A stretch of DNA of 64,000 nt from an uncultured Rhizobiaceae bacterium (GCA_958296345.1 CATQIJ010000012.1:1-64000), one strand, 5' to 3'. Counted from the stretch's first letter, positions 47,775-57,636 are shown. Program-made: numbers and translations. The notes: generated by a model from the letters alone, not told the origin.

Positions 47775-48973
47775 ATGTCTGGTTTTGTTAAAACAATACT
47801 ATTTTATACTATGTTGGTACTAGCAATAGTTCTGCCATCGTATTCGTATGCGCAGGTTTTGAATGGTGATTTTAGTGCTGGCGGAGCTAATTGAACTGTA
47901 ACCGGACCAGCAGATAGTTCGATCGCATTCACAGGCGGGCAAGCTGTTGCGACAAGTGATAATAATGGCGGAGGACAATCCACGACGTTAGCTTCGCAAA
48001 CATTTACAGCTGCTGACCCTGGGTATTTATCCTATCTATTAGTTAGTTATACTTCTACAGATGTTGCGGACTGGGATTGGCCACTTTTTCGCGTTAATGC
48101 AACTAACTTTAGAATTTCTACGACAGGTGCGTTGATCGCGTCTACTCCAGGTGCAGGGGGGGTGTTACTAATGGGACAGGTGCTACTAGCCTTTCTGGTT
48201 TTACAACACTTGGTGCTGGTGTGAATACAATAGGACCTGGTGTATTTTCACAGGATTCTTTTTTTGGAGCAGGGGTTGCAACTTGGGATAATATCGATTT
48301 TCAGGAAATTACCCAATCCCCTGTCGCGCAGACGACGCTTGAAAATAATGCGCTTACTTTAACAGGTGTTAACGCGCCACAGACCGCGACGAATACGACT
48401 GATACAATCACGGTTACCTTGAGCGTCACCAGCGGAATAGTAAACTTGGGTTCACCTGGGTCGGTCACAATAACAGGTGGTGCAGATGGTAGTTCTACTG
48501 TCACATTCACAGGGTCACCAGCAGCAATTAATACTGCTATGAATGGTTTGGTCTATACACCGAACGCAAATTTTTCTGGCGGTGATACGCTTGTTTGTAC
48601 CGCCAGCGGCGTGGGTATTACGGATACTGATAATATTCCGATTACAGTAACCCTAGGTACTCGAACAATGAGTGTTACAAAAGTTGCCAATGACACGACT
48701 GATGTCACACTTGGCCAAGTCATTACATATACATACCAAGTTACAAATACGGGCAATCAGGTAATTAGCAATGTTACCTTATCAGATGCGCATAATGGAT
48801 CAGGGCCAGCACCTACACCTAGTGGAGAGGTGCTTGATGTTGATAATTTGCCGACGGGGGATTCAACGGATGCAAGTGTGAATGGTAGTTGGGATGTTTT
48901 AGCGCCTGGTGATGAGCTTACATTTACCGCAACCTATACAGTAACTCAAAGTGATATTGATACACTCCAATAA
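47775..48973 (+). pseudogene. Secreted DUF11-type surface protein, truncated and broken
   Basis: The frame starts MSGFVKTILFYTMLVLA with a signal peptide ending YSYAQ. An in-frame TGA at 47892-47894 falls where Trp is expected (GGAN-W-TVTGP), and a G7 tract at 48156-48162 has one G too many. Joining the frames gives a carbohydrate-binding-like N-terminal domain, a cadherin-like/IPT-type repeat (about 48301-48660) and one DUF11 repeat (SVTKVANDTTDVTLGQVITY). It ends after that single repeat, while such adhesins usually carry many repeats and a C-terminal anchor. Probably a decayed surface protein. Confidence 0.75.
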
Positions 48974-49069
48974 TTGATCGGACTTTATATGGTTTTGTGA
49001 ATCTTTGAGTAATAATTAATCGCTATGACTACCATTGTTGAAGAAAAACTAAATAATTAAAGGCGGATC

Positions 49070-50167
49070 ATGTCTGATCTCAATGTACAAAGTCAGGTTT
49101 CATTCGAAACCAAGCCCTTCTCATTTACAGGTAATACAAAAGAATATTTTGGCATTTGGATTGTAAATTTATTACTGAGTATCGTTACTGTGGGTATCTA
49201 TACAGCTTGGGCGAAGGTAATGCGTTTGCGATATTTTTATGCAAATACTTGGCTTGATGGGCATAACTTTGAATATCATGCAAAACCAATGCAAATTTTG
49301 ATTGGTAGAATAATTGTGGTTGCCTACCTGATCTTCACTCAGGTTATGGCAAATATTTATCCTATCGCGGGGCTTATTCTTATCCTGCCATATTTTATTC
49401 TACTACCTTGGGTGATTAATAAAGCTTTGGCCTTTAATGCCCGAATGACCAGCTATAGAAATGTACGGTTTGGTTTTGAGGGAACTTACTGGCGATCATT
49501 GGGTATCTTCATTTTAATGCCTTTAGCTGTTTCTCTTGCGGGTGGCTTTATTGCACCAATCGCTTCGCAAATGGCAATGGACTATCTTGGCAATAATACT
49601 CGATATGGTAACTTGAAGTTTGAAACAAAAACGCCGCTTGGTGCACTTTATGGTAATTTTGGTGCAACTATTGTTTTCATAATAGCTGGTTTTGCCATCA
49701 TGGCATTTGCTGTTTTCGGTGTTTTTGCTGGTACTGGAGCTGGGTTTGAAGATTTACTAAACGATTTTGATCCAGATGGCGCCACCTCTGATATAATTGC
49801 TACGATTGGTGTTTTTGGCGGAATTATAGTCCTTTATTCAGTGATCATATTTGCTTTTATTTTCTATAATGCTGGTGTGCGTAATGTTGCATATAACCAT
49901 ACTTTATTGGATGGGGTTCATCGTTTTAAGTCGACTTTATCTCGCATTAAATATGTTTGGATTATATTCTCGAACTTCGTTGCTGTGATATTAACAGTTG
50001 GTTTGTTATGACCATGGGCGGCTATTAGAACTTGGCGTTATTTAGTAACCCATACAGCTCTTATTCAAGCAGGAGATATCCCAATCTCTAAGAATGTTGT
50101 TGATCCTGCAGGAAATGCTGCAACCGCAGAATATCTTGATATTGATGGCATTGATTTTGGTTTGTAA
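49070..50167 (+). pseudogene. DUF898 (YjgN-like) membrane protein with in-frame TGA
   Basis: A DUF898 protein of 365 aa if read through. It has two similar halves, each with the family block: first FGIWIVNLLLSIVTVGIYTAWAKVMRLRYF and, in the second half, NFVAVILTVGLL-x-PWAAIRTWRYL. The x is a TGA at 50009-50011; the frame then continues normally for 52 codons to TAA at 50167. The corresponding first-half position is Tyr (GIYTAWA), and Trp (TGG to TGA) is a simple source. About eight membrane helices. The next gene is an M48 protease, a pairing seen in other proteobacteria. Confidence 0.8.
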
Positions 50168-50199
50168 TTTCCTGTTTAAAGGGATGAAAGGAAACTCAG

Positions 50200-51250
50200 T
50201 TGAGTTCATCTGAAATATTAAAAGGTCGATATTACCGCGACGGTGCTTCAGAGTATCTAGAAGCAGAGCTTCACCATATTGGTGAAGCTCTGTATGTTGT
50301 CTTGGCTGGTTCAAGTCAAAAAATCCATGTTCAATTAGAAGAGGTAGCTGACAGATTAGGCAATGTTCCGCGTAAAATTTATCTTATGGGGGATAGTGTT
50401 TTTGAATGTACAGATAACACTGCAGTAGACGCCTTTTTTAAAAGTGATGATCACTTCTTTTCTCGTCTTACGAGGATGGAAGGTTCTTTAAAGTTCGTTG
50501 CTGTTGTAACAGTTGCAACCTTCATTTGTTTGTTTGGGTTATATCGTTATGGTCTTCCTGCTGTTGCTAATGTTGCTGCTAAGGCAACGCCCGCGGGTGT
50601 TGTTGAGGCTATGGATTCCAGCACGCGTGAAACCGTCGATAAAGTGTTGTTTTCAGAAACCAAATTAAGCCAAGCAAGGCAAGATGAGTTAACCGTCATT
50701 TTTGATGAGCTTGTTGAAATCTCTGGACAATCAAACCCGCCAATGAAATTACATTTCCGCGATGGGGGGGCGGTTAGGTGCTAATGCTATTGCACTTCCA
50801 GGTGGCACTATTATTCTTACTGACCAACTCGAAGCACTAGCGAAAAATGATGATGAACTTGCTGGTGTCCTTGCTCATGAAATTGGGCATGTTGAACACA
50901 AACACTCATTACGCCAACTGTATAGAGCATTTGGTATGGCCTTTATGATTGGTGTGATTGGCGGTGACTCAGGGCAAGTTGTCGAAGATGTGGTTGCTAA
51001 TGCTGCATTACTCGATACGTTTTCATACTCGCGGTCATTTGAGACAGAATCAGATATTCACAGTGTAGAAGTCATGATGAAAGCTGGCCGTGATCCTATG
51101 GCATTTGTTGACCTACTAGACAGTATCTTAAAGTCGCACGATCTTGATCCTGAAAAATCAGATACGGGATGGTTATCATCTCACCCTGGTAACAAAGACA
51201 GGCGTGCAAGTGTGCAGGCTCAAATCGATCAAATCAAAGCGGCTCAATAA
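50200..51250 (+). pseudogene. M48-family metalloprotease, frameshifted
   Basis: N-terminal DUF7092-like domain (about residues 1-85), one membrane helix (FVAVVTVATFICLFGLYRYG), then an M48 peptidase domain with the zinc motif HEIGH (codons 50876-50890) and a downstream FETESDIHSVEVM third-ligand region. The frame shifts at a G7 tract (50764-50770); six G would give FRDGGRLGANAIALPGG, as in the family. Start is TTG at 50200 after AAAGGAAACT. Located just after the DUF898 gene; the two may handle an envelope stress or proteolysis function together. The single homopolymer change may be a sequencing error. Confidence 0.82.
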
Positions 51251-51254
51251 AGGA

Positions 51255-51827
51255 TTATCTATCCAGAGAGTGATATTCGTCATTGGGTTGTTTGTCTGTT
51301 GCTGCACTCATGCGGTTTGACATGTTGAAGAAGGCAGCTACTGCTGCAATGTCCCAGATTTCACGATCGCTCCATCCCGCATCGCGCAGAGCTTGTCTGT
51401 CTGGGTCGTCAATGACAGCAGGTTCTTTTGTGAGTTTATATGAAAAATCTAATGCTGCTCGGATTTTTGGTTCTAGTTCTGCAGTTCGATAATTCATAAC
51501 CAATTGCTCACCCAAAATTGGGTTGCCAGATAGTTTTCGAACAGCTGCGCCGTGTGCTGTTAGGCAGTAATAACAATTGTTTGCAGATGAGACGACAACG
51601 GCAATCATTTCGCGTTCTAGTTTTGAAAGGCCTGAATTACCAAGCATGAGATCGTTATAGAGTCCTGTAAAGCCATCGAACTTTGTGGAGTTCCAAGCGT
51701 AAGCTTGTAGCACATTAGGAACGAAGCCTAGCTTTTCGTCACAAACATCAAGGTATTTTTGTTGACGTTCAGTGAGGGCTTCCTCTGATTTCGGCATATC
51801 AAGTGCAACGATAGGTTTGTTGGGCAT
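51255..51827 (-). CDS. Peroxidase-related AhpD-like/carboxymuconolactone decarboxylase family protein
   Basis: A 190-aa helical protein of the AhpD-like fold. SSANNCYYCLTAHGA holds the redox CxxC and His typical of the family; FVPNVLQAYAWNS and GWSDREIWDIAAVAAFFNMSNRM match the peroxidase-related subgroup. ATG at 51827 lies 6 nt after a strong AAAGGAG site, so the 25-residue 5' extension is dropped. Intact, in a neighbourhood of broken genes. Its electron partner is not evident. Confidence 0.88.
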   Translation of the reverse strand: MPNKPIVALDMPKSEEALTERQQKYLDVCDEKLGFVPNVLQAYAWNSTKFDGFTGLYNDLMLGNSGLSKLEREMIAVVVSSANNCYYCLTAHGAAVRKLSGNPILGEQLVMNYRTAELEPKIRAALDFSYKLTKEPAVIDDPDRQALRDAGWSDREIWDIAAVAAFFNMSNRMSAATDKQPNDEYHSLDR

Positions 51828-51919
51828 ATTATTCTCCTTTGTCGTAAACTTATGTTGAATGGAATCGTCAATTAGGACAAGTTCATAATATTGCACATTC
51901 AAATTTTAGGAATAGTTTG

Positions 51920-52308
51920 ATGAAAATAGTTCCAGCAAAAAAATGCAGGGCAAAGTTACTCGCGTGTTACAAGCTAAGGGAGTAGATTTTATCTCTGAAG
52001 AAGTAACTAGCCTACCACTTTCATTTGGTGGAATTGCGGGTGATTTTCATGAAGGATTTACGCGGAAGTCTGGCGGCCGTGAGCCTTGGTATAAGCGTGG
52101 GACAGAAATGCGTAATGAGCGTCAGCTTTCTATCTTAAGTGAAGAAGAGCTTTGTGACATTGCGACTAATATGAAATTGTATGTTGTTGAAGCTGGGTGG
52201 ATCGGGGCTAGCCTTGTTTTTGAAGGAATTCCTAATTTAAGTTATTTGCCACCTAGAACGCTTATCATGTTTGAGAATGGAACGACGCTTCGAATAGATG
52301 GCTACAAT
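51920..52308 (+). pseudogene. MOSC-domain protein, frameshifted and 3'-truncated
   Basis: Begins MKIVPAKK at 51920; an A7 tract (51937-51943) must be one A longer to join MQGKVTRVLQ. The MOSC core is clear: FGGIAGDFHEGFTR, RQLSILSEEEL, GASLVFEGIPNLSYLPPRTLI, then LRIDGYN. Exactly where the family continues with a Cys-containing PCxxPG motif, at about 52308/52309, homology stops and the sequence becomes the antisense of a MAPEG gene. The conserved Cys is therefore lost. MOSC proteins carry sulfur to or with molybdenum cofactor. Confidence 0.75.
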
Positions 52309-52518
52309 TTGAAGTTCTGCCAGCCCTATGAGAATTAGGCCCATTAGTGCATATTCTACAAGATTTCCTTGAGCGCGAATGCGGCGTTCCAGAGTTTGAC
52401 TTTCGCCACTTCCCAGAGACACTTTTTCTTTACCGCGAACATTAATTATTCGTAGGGAAAGAATCCCGAGAAGAAACCCTAAAATGCATGCTGAAAGTGT
52501 TGTGATAGGTAGGTACAT
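52309..52518 (-). pseudogene. MAPEG-family membrane protein, 3'-truncated
   Basis: About 70 codons of a MAPEG (membrane-associated eicosanoid/glutathione metabolism) protein: two helices, with RIRAQGNLVEYALMGLILIGLAELQ, the family core. Full members are about 130 aa; here homology ends at about 52309 and the frame runs on into antisense MOSC sequence to 52237. It starts 4 bp after the GST stop, forming a glutathione-related pair. A single deletion joining it to the MOSC gene explains both truncations. Confidence 0.72.
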
Positions 52519-52522
52519 ATTC

Positions 52523-53230
52523 TTAATCCTTTGCTGGAATGTTGGCTGACTTTTCAGATGCAGGACGCGCTATACATTTCTTGTACCAAGCATCAATGTT
52601 CGAATGTTTTGACATCTCAAGTTCTGTAGAAGCGTCATAAAACCCTGTCAGCGTCCTGATCCAAGGCCAAAGTGCAAGATCAGCGATAGAATATTCATCA
52701 CCCACTATATATTCGGTTTTTTCCAACTGAGCATTGATGACACCCAATAGTCGTTTACTTTCATTTTGATAGCGTTCATACGGGCGTTTGTCTTCAATTT
52801 CCTTGCTCGCAAATTTGTGAAAGAAACCGAATTGCCCGAAAATTGGACCAGCGCCGCCCATTTGGAACATTAGCCACTGGAAAGTTTCATGGCGTTTTGT
52901 AGGATCAGTTGAAAGTAATTTGTCACTTTTCTCTGCTAAATAGATAAGTATTGTGCCCGATTCCCATAAGCCGAAAGCTTCACCGTTAGGGCCATTTGGG
53001 TCAATGATTGCAGATTGCAGGGATTTTATTATTTGGATTTAACGAAACAAACTCAGGTGATAGTTGGTCATCTGATCCGAAGTTTACCAAGTGAGGCTCA
53101 TAGGCGAGGCCTGTTTCTTCAAGCATTGCAGAGGCTTTAATGCCGTTGGTGTTGGTAGAGAATACAACTGAATGCGCTCAGGATGTTGTGCTGGCCATTT
53201 GTTTGTAATTGGAAAATCTGAAAGCTTCAT
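52523..53230 (-). pseudogene. Glutathione S-transferase, broken by a 1-bp deletion and a 7-bp tandem duplication
   Basis: Starts MKLSDFPITNKWPAQHPERI at 53230. Restoring one base near 53146 gives LPTPNGIKASAMLEETG, the GST N-terminal motif; removing one copy of the directly repeated GATTGCA (53006-53012 and 53013-53019) restores LNPNNKIPAIIDPNGPNG. The C-terminal domain (52523-52870) is intact, with GDEYSIADLALWPWI, the conserved folding motif. It resembles the YghU/GST-N family of disulfide-bond reductases. The two lesions cancel in frame but leave a stop between them. Confidence 0.82.
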
Positions 53231-53311
53231 TGTTAAAAGTCCTTATGACATTCTATTGATACTTCTGTTTTTCCAGAAGCATCTTTTATATGGTAGGTTA
53301 AATCCAAAATG

Positions 53312-53615
53312 TTATAGTTCATCTTGAGAAATTGTTTTCGTAGATCCCCATTCAAGCAATTTTCATTGATTTCATCAAATACAAAATGTCGTGCCGTGTC
53401 TTGATCGTACCCGTCTTTTAACATTTCGTCATATTCTGTATGTGTATGGCGGATATGACTTGTAAGAGCTTGCCATGCTCTGATTGAAGGGGGTAAGTGA
53501 CGTAAATGCCCCGCATCAGCTCTGTCTTCGACTGCCAAAAATCTTCCATAGTTGCGTTTGGTATGAGCTCTCGCAACCTACGTTTCACTTCCTTGGATTT
53601 TCCTCGTGTTTGCAT
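53312..53615 (-). pseudogene. DUF2293 protein, two frameshifts
   Basis: Reconstructed small protein of about 100 aa starting at 53615, with the DUF2293 block RADAGHLRHLPPSIRAWQA, HIRHTHTEYDEML, GYDQDTARHFVFDEINE. The frame shifts at the A5 tract 53537-53541 (one short; restores MEDFLAVEDRADAG) and the T4 tract 53360-53363 (one short; restores INEKLLEWGSTKTI and a stop at 53312-53314). Function of DUF2293 unknown. Divergent from the DUF3095 gene. Confidence 0.72.
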
Positions 53616-53701
53616 TTATCTGTCTCATGAAACTTTATCTCTACTTGATACGTTATATAGAGTAAGCTTGATTGCAAATAAAAAGACTAGGAAGAGATTA
53701 A

Positions 53702-54822
53702 ATGGAAACGATTTCAACTACACAATTTGTAAACAACTTCCTGTTTTAAAAACTTTTTATGATGCTCTTCCTCAGACAAATTATGTTTCTATTCCTGACG
53801 GTTGGTTTGTAGCTGTAACGGATGTTGTTCAGTCACGAGCAGCGATTAAAGATGGCAAGTTTAAAGCTGTAAACATGGCTGGGGTTGCTATGATTACTGC
53901 TGTTATGAATGCACTTGGACATCAACAAATGCCATATGTTTTTTGGAGGAGATGGTTCTGCGATTGCGTTCTCACCTGAAGATTATGATGTGATCAGTGA
54001 CGTTTTGGCACGAACTAGAGCGTGGTTAGTGATGAACTGTCCTTGGAATTACGAGCTGCAATTGTGCCTGTTCATGCAATTCGAGATTTAGAGTGCGATA
54101 TTCAAGTGGCTGGTTTGTTTGTTTCACAGGCTATTACGAATTATGCATTTATAGGTCGCGGCGTTGCCATAGCTGAAACATTGATGAAAAAAGGCGAGTA
54201 TGAAATTGCTCGTGCGGCTGAAGGTGAATACCCCGATTTATCAGGACTATCTTGTCGTTGGCTACCAATTGAAAAGCAGGATAGCAAAATTATTTCGATG
54301 ATTGTTGAGGCGATAGATGGGGAAAATCAAATCCCAGATGACGTCATGAAAGACTTACTCAATATTATCAACGCGGACAAAGCAGATGGTCATCCGGTTT
54401 CAGAATCTCAAGTGAAAATCAAGTAGCCAGCAGAAAATGTTGTTCTTGAAGCCAAGGCAACTGGTTCAAGCAAGGTCAAGGCTTATGGGATTGGGTTGTT
54501 GGCATGGGTTTTGAACAAAACGGGTTGGCCCATGGGAGAATATAATCCAGACCACTACCGAAAGCAGTTATCACTGAATGCCGATTATCGCAAAATTCAG
54601 GACGGCATACGTATGACACTTTCTCTTGATTTAGCTGAGGTTGAAGAGTTGAAAAACTTTTTGGAAAAACAAAGAAGTGCAGGTCATTTAAAATATGGTT
54701 TAAGTGAACAAGATCAAGCTATTTTAACTTGTTTCGTACCATCTATTACTTCCGATGATCATTATCATTTCATGGATGGGGCTGGTGGTGGTTATGCCGC
54801 TGCGGCCGATAATATGCATTAA
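53702..54822 (+). pseudogene. DUF3095 protein, three frameshifts and one nonsense codon
   Basis: DUF3095 proteins resemble nucleotide cyclases and are about 380 aa. ATG at 53702 follows AGGAAGAGA. Lesions: near 53737 (one base short), T6 at 53939-53944 (one T extra; restores PYVFGGDGSAIAF), near 54024 (one G short; restores RAWVSDELSLELRAA), and an in-frame TAG at 54424-54426. The family has Trp-Pro there (KIK-W-PAENVVLEA), so TGG to TAG is the simplest cause. The C-terminus DGAGGGYAAAA is conserved. Four lesions make this the densest in the window relative to its length. Confidence 0.78.
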
Positions 54823-54900
54823 CGCTTATTCAATCGCGACATTGTATTGGTTGTAAATTAAATATAAAGATATGTTTATCTTATTTAAGGTTGGATCAAG

Positions 54901-55864
54901 TTGCCTAATGAAAATACCCTCTCACTAGATCATTCTGTAAACCTACTTCGTGCAGCTGGTGAATCTACTCGGTTACGGTTATTGGCTCTTTTATCAGAAG
55001 CTGATTTAACTGTTTCTGACTTGATTGAGATTTTGGGTCAATCACAACCGCGTATTTCGAGACATTTAAAGTTGCTACGAGGCAGGGCTTCTTGAACGAT
55101 ATCAAGAGGGGGCTTGGGCTTATTTTAGGTTGGTTGATCAAGGAACAGGGGCTGGATTAATTCATTCTATTATTAAGCAGTTTGACCCATCTGATAAAGA
55201 CATTGAACGTGATACCGAACGCTTGCAAAAGGTTCGTAAAAAACGTGCAGCAAAGGCTTCTGAATATTTCAGTAGTAATGCGAGCGATTGGGATAAAATC
55301 AGATCTTTGCACATTGATGAAGCAAGTGTTGAAGCAGCTATGCTTGAAATGGTTGGTGAAACCAAAATAAACAGTATGCTTGATCTGGGTACTGGTACTG
55401 GACGAATGCTGGAATTGTTTTCAGGAATATTTGAAAAAGGCGTGGGCATTGATGCAAGCCGGGACATGCTTTCAATTGCGCGTTCTCGGCTTGATGAAGT
55501 TAATTTGTCACGCGTGCAGACTAGGCAAGGGGATTTGTATACTTTACCGACCCCAACTTCTGCTTTTGATTTAGTTACAATTCATCAGGTTTTACATTAT
55601 TTGGACAATCCATTGGGAGCTATAACGGAAGCGACTAAGGCTCTTGTTCCTGGCGGGCGTTTGTTGATTGCCGATTTTGCACCACATGAGTTGAATTTCT
55701 TGAGAGAAGATCATGCGCATTTGCGTCTTGGTTTTTCTGAAATACAAATGGCTGATTGGTTAAATGAAGCGGGTTTGAAATTGCGTTCAGTTAAGCATTT
55801 ACCCCCCCAAAACAAACAAGCCAACGACGCACTTACTGTGAGTCTCTGGCTTGCAGAAAAATAA
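54901..55864 (+). pseudogene. ArsR-type regulator fused to SAM-methyltransferase, 2-bp deletion
   Basis: N-terminal ArsR winged helix (AAGESTRLRLLALLSE, LTVSDLIEILGQSQPRISRHLKLLR) continuing into a class I methyltransferase (MLDLGTGTGRMLELF; PGGRLLIADFAPH). Near 55080 the sequence CGAGGCAGG lacks two bases of an expected CGAGAGGCAGG; restoring GA gives REAGLLERYQEGAWAYF and one 321-aa protein. Start is TTG at 54901. In Rhizobiales this fusion is typically near metF and controls methionine or folate genes; metF is not present here. Confidence 0.8.
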
Positions 55865-55901
55865 CGCTCTTTTAACTAGATACTGGCGTTGGAAAATTGT
55901 T

Positions 55902-55988
55902 TTAGCTAATTAAGCCAAAAACAATTGCCGATACAAAAATAAAGGCAGCGAGTGTAATCGCAAAGTTTGCTTTTTGTATTAGTTCCAT
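55902..55988 (-). CDS. 28-aa single-helix membrane protein
   Basis: A short frame MELIQKANFAITLAAFIFVS and on to GLIS: a polar N-terminus and one strongly hydrophobic helix covering most of the protein. The ATG at 55988 is preceded by AGAGGAGGTTGAT, an almost perfect ribosome-binding site with 5 nt spacing, which strongly supports translation. No recognised family; small subunits of respiratory or transport complexes have this form. It is reverse-oriented, convergent with the methyltransferase. Confidence 0.6.
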   Translation of the reverse strand: MELIQKANFAITLAAFIFVSAIVFGLIS

Positions 55989-56169
55989 ATCAACCTCCTC
56001 TTGTTGATACCCAGCCCTATATGAAAGTCTAAGTGAATCTATCACTCATGCAAGTGCCTTCATAGCAATTAGAATGTTGATTTCTAAGTATATGAATTTT
56101 TTATAAAATATTGCTTTGAATATTTGTGAAATAATTTTCAAATGGGCGAAAATTACTTGAAAATAGGAA
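55989..56169. other. Intergenic region upstream of the small membrane protein
   Basis: About 180 bp of AT-rich sequence with no gene visible. It must include the promoter of the 28-aa gene and the 3' side of the EamA gene. No hairpin terminator was recognised. Confidence 0.4.
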
Positions 56170-57095
56170 TTAGCGCCTAACTTTCGTCATTTTTAAAATA
56201 CGCCCATCGACTAATGCTAGGCCTATAATAATTAATATCATTCCAATCATATTACTGGTTGTCAGTGTTTCATCCAACCAAATTATACCTAAAATAATTG
56301 CGCTAATAGGTACGAGAAACGTTACTAAAGATACGTTGGTTGCACCTGCGCTGCTTAGGATTTTGAAAAACAGAACATAGGCATATGCTGTGCAAATTAC
56401 TGCAAGACCTAACAAGGAGATAATCATTTCTGTGTCTGGCATTGATAATGAAAATGGATCTTCAAGAATAAAAATGATTGGTAACATAACAATACTTGAG
56501 GCCGTTAATTGACCGGTTGAAATGATAATTGGATCATGCCCTTTAAAGCGCTTACCCCATACACTAGCAAACCCGTAAGAGATGGTTGCTCCCAATACTG
56601 CGCCTTGCGCCCATGCTGATGCAGTTAATTCTTGTACTAAATCTGTGCCGATTAATATTGCTACTCCAATAAATCCAAATAGTATTCCTGCAATTTTGTT
56701 TGATGAAAATTTTTCATCGGAGGTGAAGAAGTTGGCGATAATTAATGTCCAAATCGGCGTCATGGCATTTACGACGGAAGCTAGTCCTGAGCCAATTTCT
56801 TTTTGCCCTATTAAGATGAGCGAGAAGGGAATTACATTCTTCAAAATTCCCATCACTAAAATTGCCTTTAATAGCTCTTTGTTTTTTGGAACTTTCTTGA
56901 GGTGAATAGCAGAAAAACCCAAAGTGCTATTGCTGCTAAAAACACCCTTAGAAATACAATCGTAAAAGGTGGCCACTCAATCATTAGTATTCGGCCGAAT
57001 AAAAATGAACCACCCCAAATCATTGAAAGTAATACGATTAAAAGCCAGTCTTTGGTAGAAACGTTTAATTCTGGTGTGGTATCGGATTGTGTCAT
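56170..57095 (-). pseudogene. EamA/DMT-family transporter, one frameshift
   Basis: A ten-helix EamA transporter starting at 57095 (MTQSDTTPELNVSTKDW) with IWGGSFLFGRILM at the first helix. The frame shifts near 56901-56902 (GG on the plus strand, one base short), joining LWVFLLFT to LKKVPKNKELLKAI. The rest, with ASVVNAMTPIWTLIIANF and IWLDETLTTSNMIG, is intact. Fourth EamA gene of the window and the only broken one. Substrate unknown. Single-base shift may be a sequencing error. Confidence 0.8.
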
Positions 57096-57232
57096 TACAT
57101 ACCCTTAAATATGAAAGGTTTTATTTACCACCCGAAACTTGCTTTATATTGGATTAGTTTTTTCTTACATATTGTGCACTGCTTGTAATCAGTTATTGTC
57201 GAAAATATTGAGATGAAAGAAAGGATCCAATC

Positions 57233-57444
57233 ATGTCACAATCAGGAACTGTTAAATTTTTAATGCCGAAAAAGGTTTTGGCTTTGTAACACCAGATGAT
57301 GGTGGAAAAGATGTGTTTGTTCATATTTCAGCGCTTCAAGCTTCGGGTATGGAAAGCTTATCTGAAAACCAAAAAATTACATTTGAAACTGAATCAGATA
57401 ATCGCGGCAAAGGGCCAAAAGCAATTAATATTCAAGCTGTTTGA
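57233..57444 (+). pseudogene. Cold-shock protein (CspA family), frameshifted
   Basis: A ~70-aa cold-shock domain protein. The T5 tract 57257-57261 is one T short; restoring it gives [19 protein letters not shown], containing RNP-1, followed by [10 protein letters not shown] (RNP-2). Nearly all members are functional RNA chaperones, so a one-base error in this run is likely if the copy is real. AAGGA ribosome-binding site upstream; a good terminator follows. Confidence 0.85.
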
Positions 57445-57467
57445 GTGTTGAATATCAAATGAGTTAT

Positions 57468-57497
57468 AAACCGGCTGGATTTATGCCGGTTTTTTTA
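57468..57497 (+). terminator. Rho-independent terminator after csp
   Basis: AAACCGGC, a 9-nt loop, GCCGGTTT, then a T run. An 8-bp stem 24 bp after the csp stop. Confidence 0.88.
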
Positions 57498-57636
57498 TTT
57501 GTGTGAAACTCTGACGCTACTTCTGCACCTCACTACGTCGTAGTTTTAAGCGTCTCATAAGGATGCAGGCACGATGTATCGCGAATGAATGTGGCCTATG
57601 AACAATATAAATCGTTTAAGAAAGGCTGCATAACGT
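57498..57636. other. Unexplained intergenic segment with small palindrome
   Basis: 139 bp between the csp terminator and lldD. It contains CTACGTCGTAG (57533-57543, 5-bp arms), lies next to stop-rich frames and is richer in G+C than nearby spacers. It might be a dispersed repeat or an unannotated RNA; with no second copy in the window this cannot be decided. Confidence 0.3.

Noticed and set aside
47775-54426. TGA read as tryptophan (altered genetic code)
   Set aside because: Intact genes end with TGA in ATGA overlaps (cobH, cobL, cobI, cobJ, cobA, cbiD), TGG is used throughout for Trp, and the DUF3095 stop is TAG.
10455-54426. A methylated TGGCCA site as the cause of all nonsense codons
   Set aside because: Only two of the four sites would derive from TGGCCA, and intact TGGCCA sites occur elsewhere (for example in cobW near 1571).
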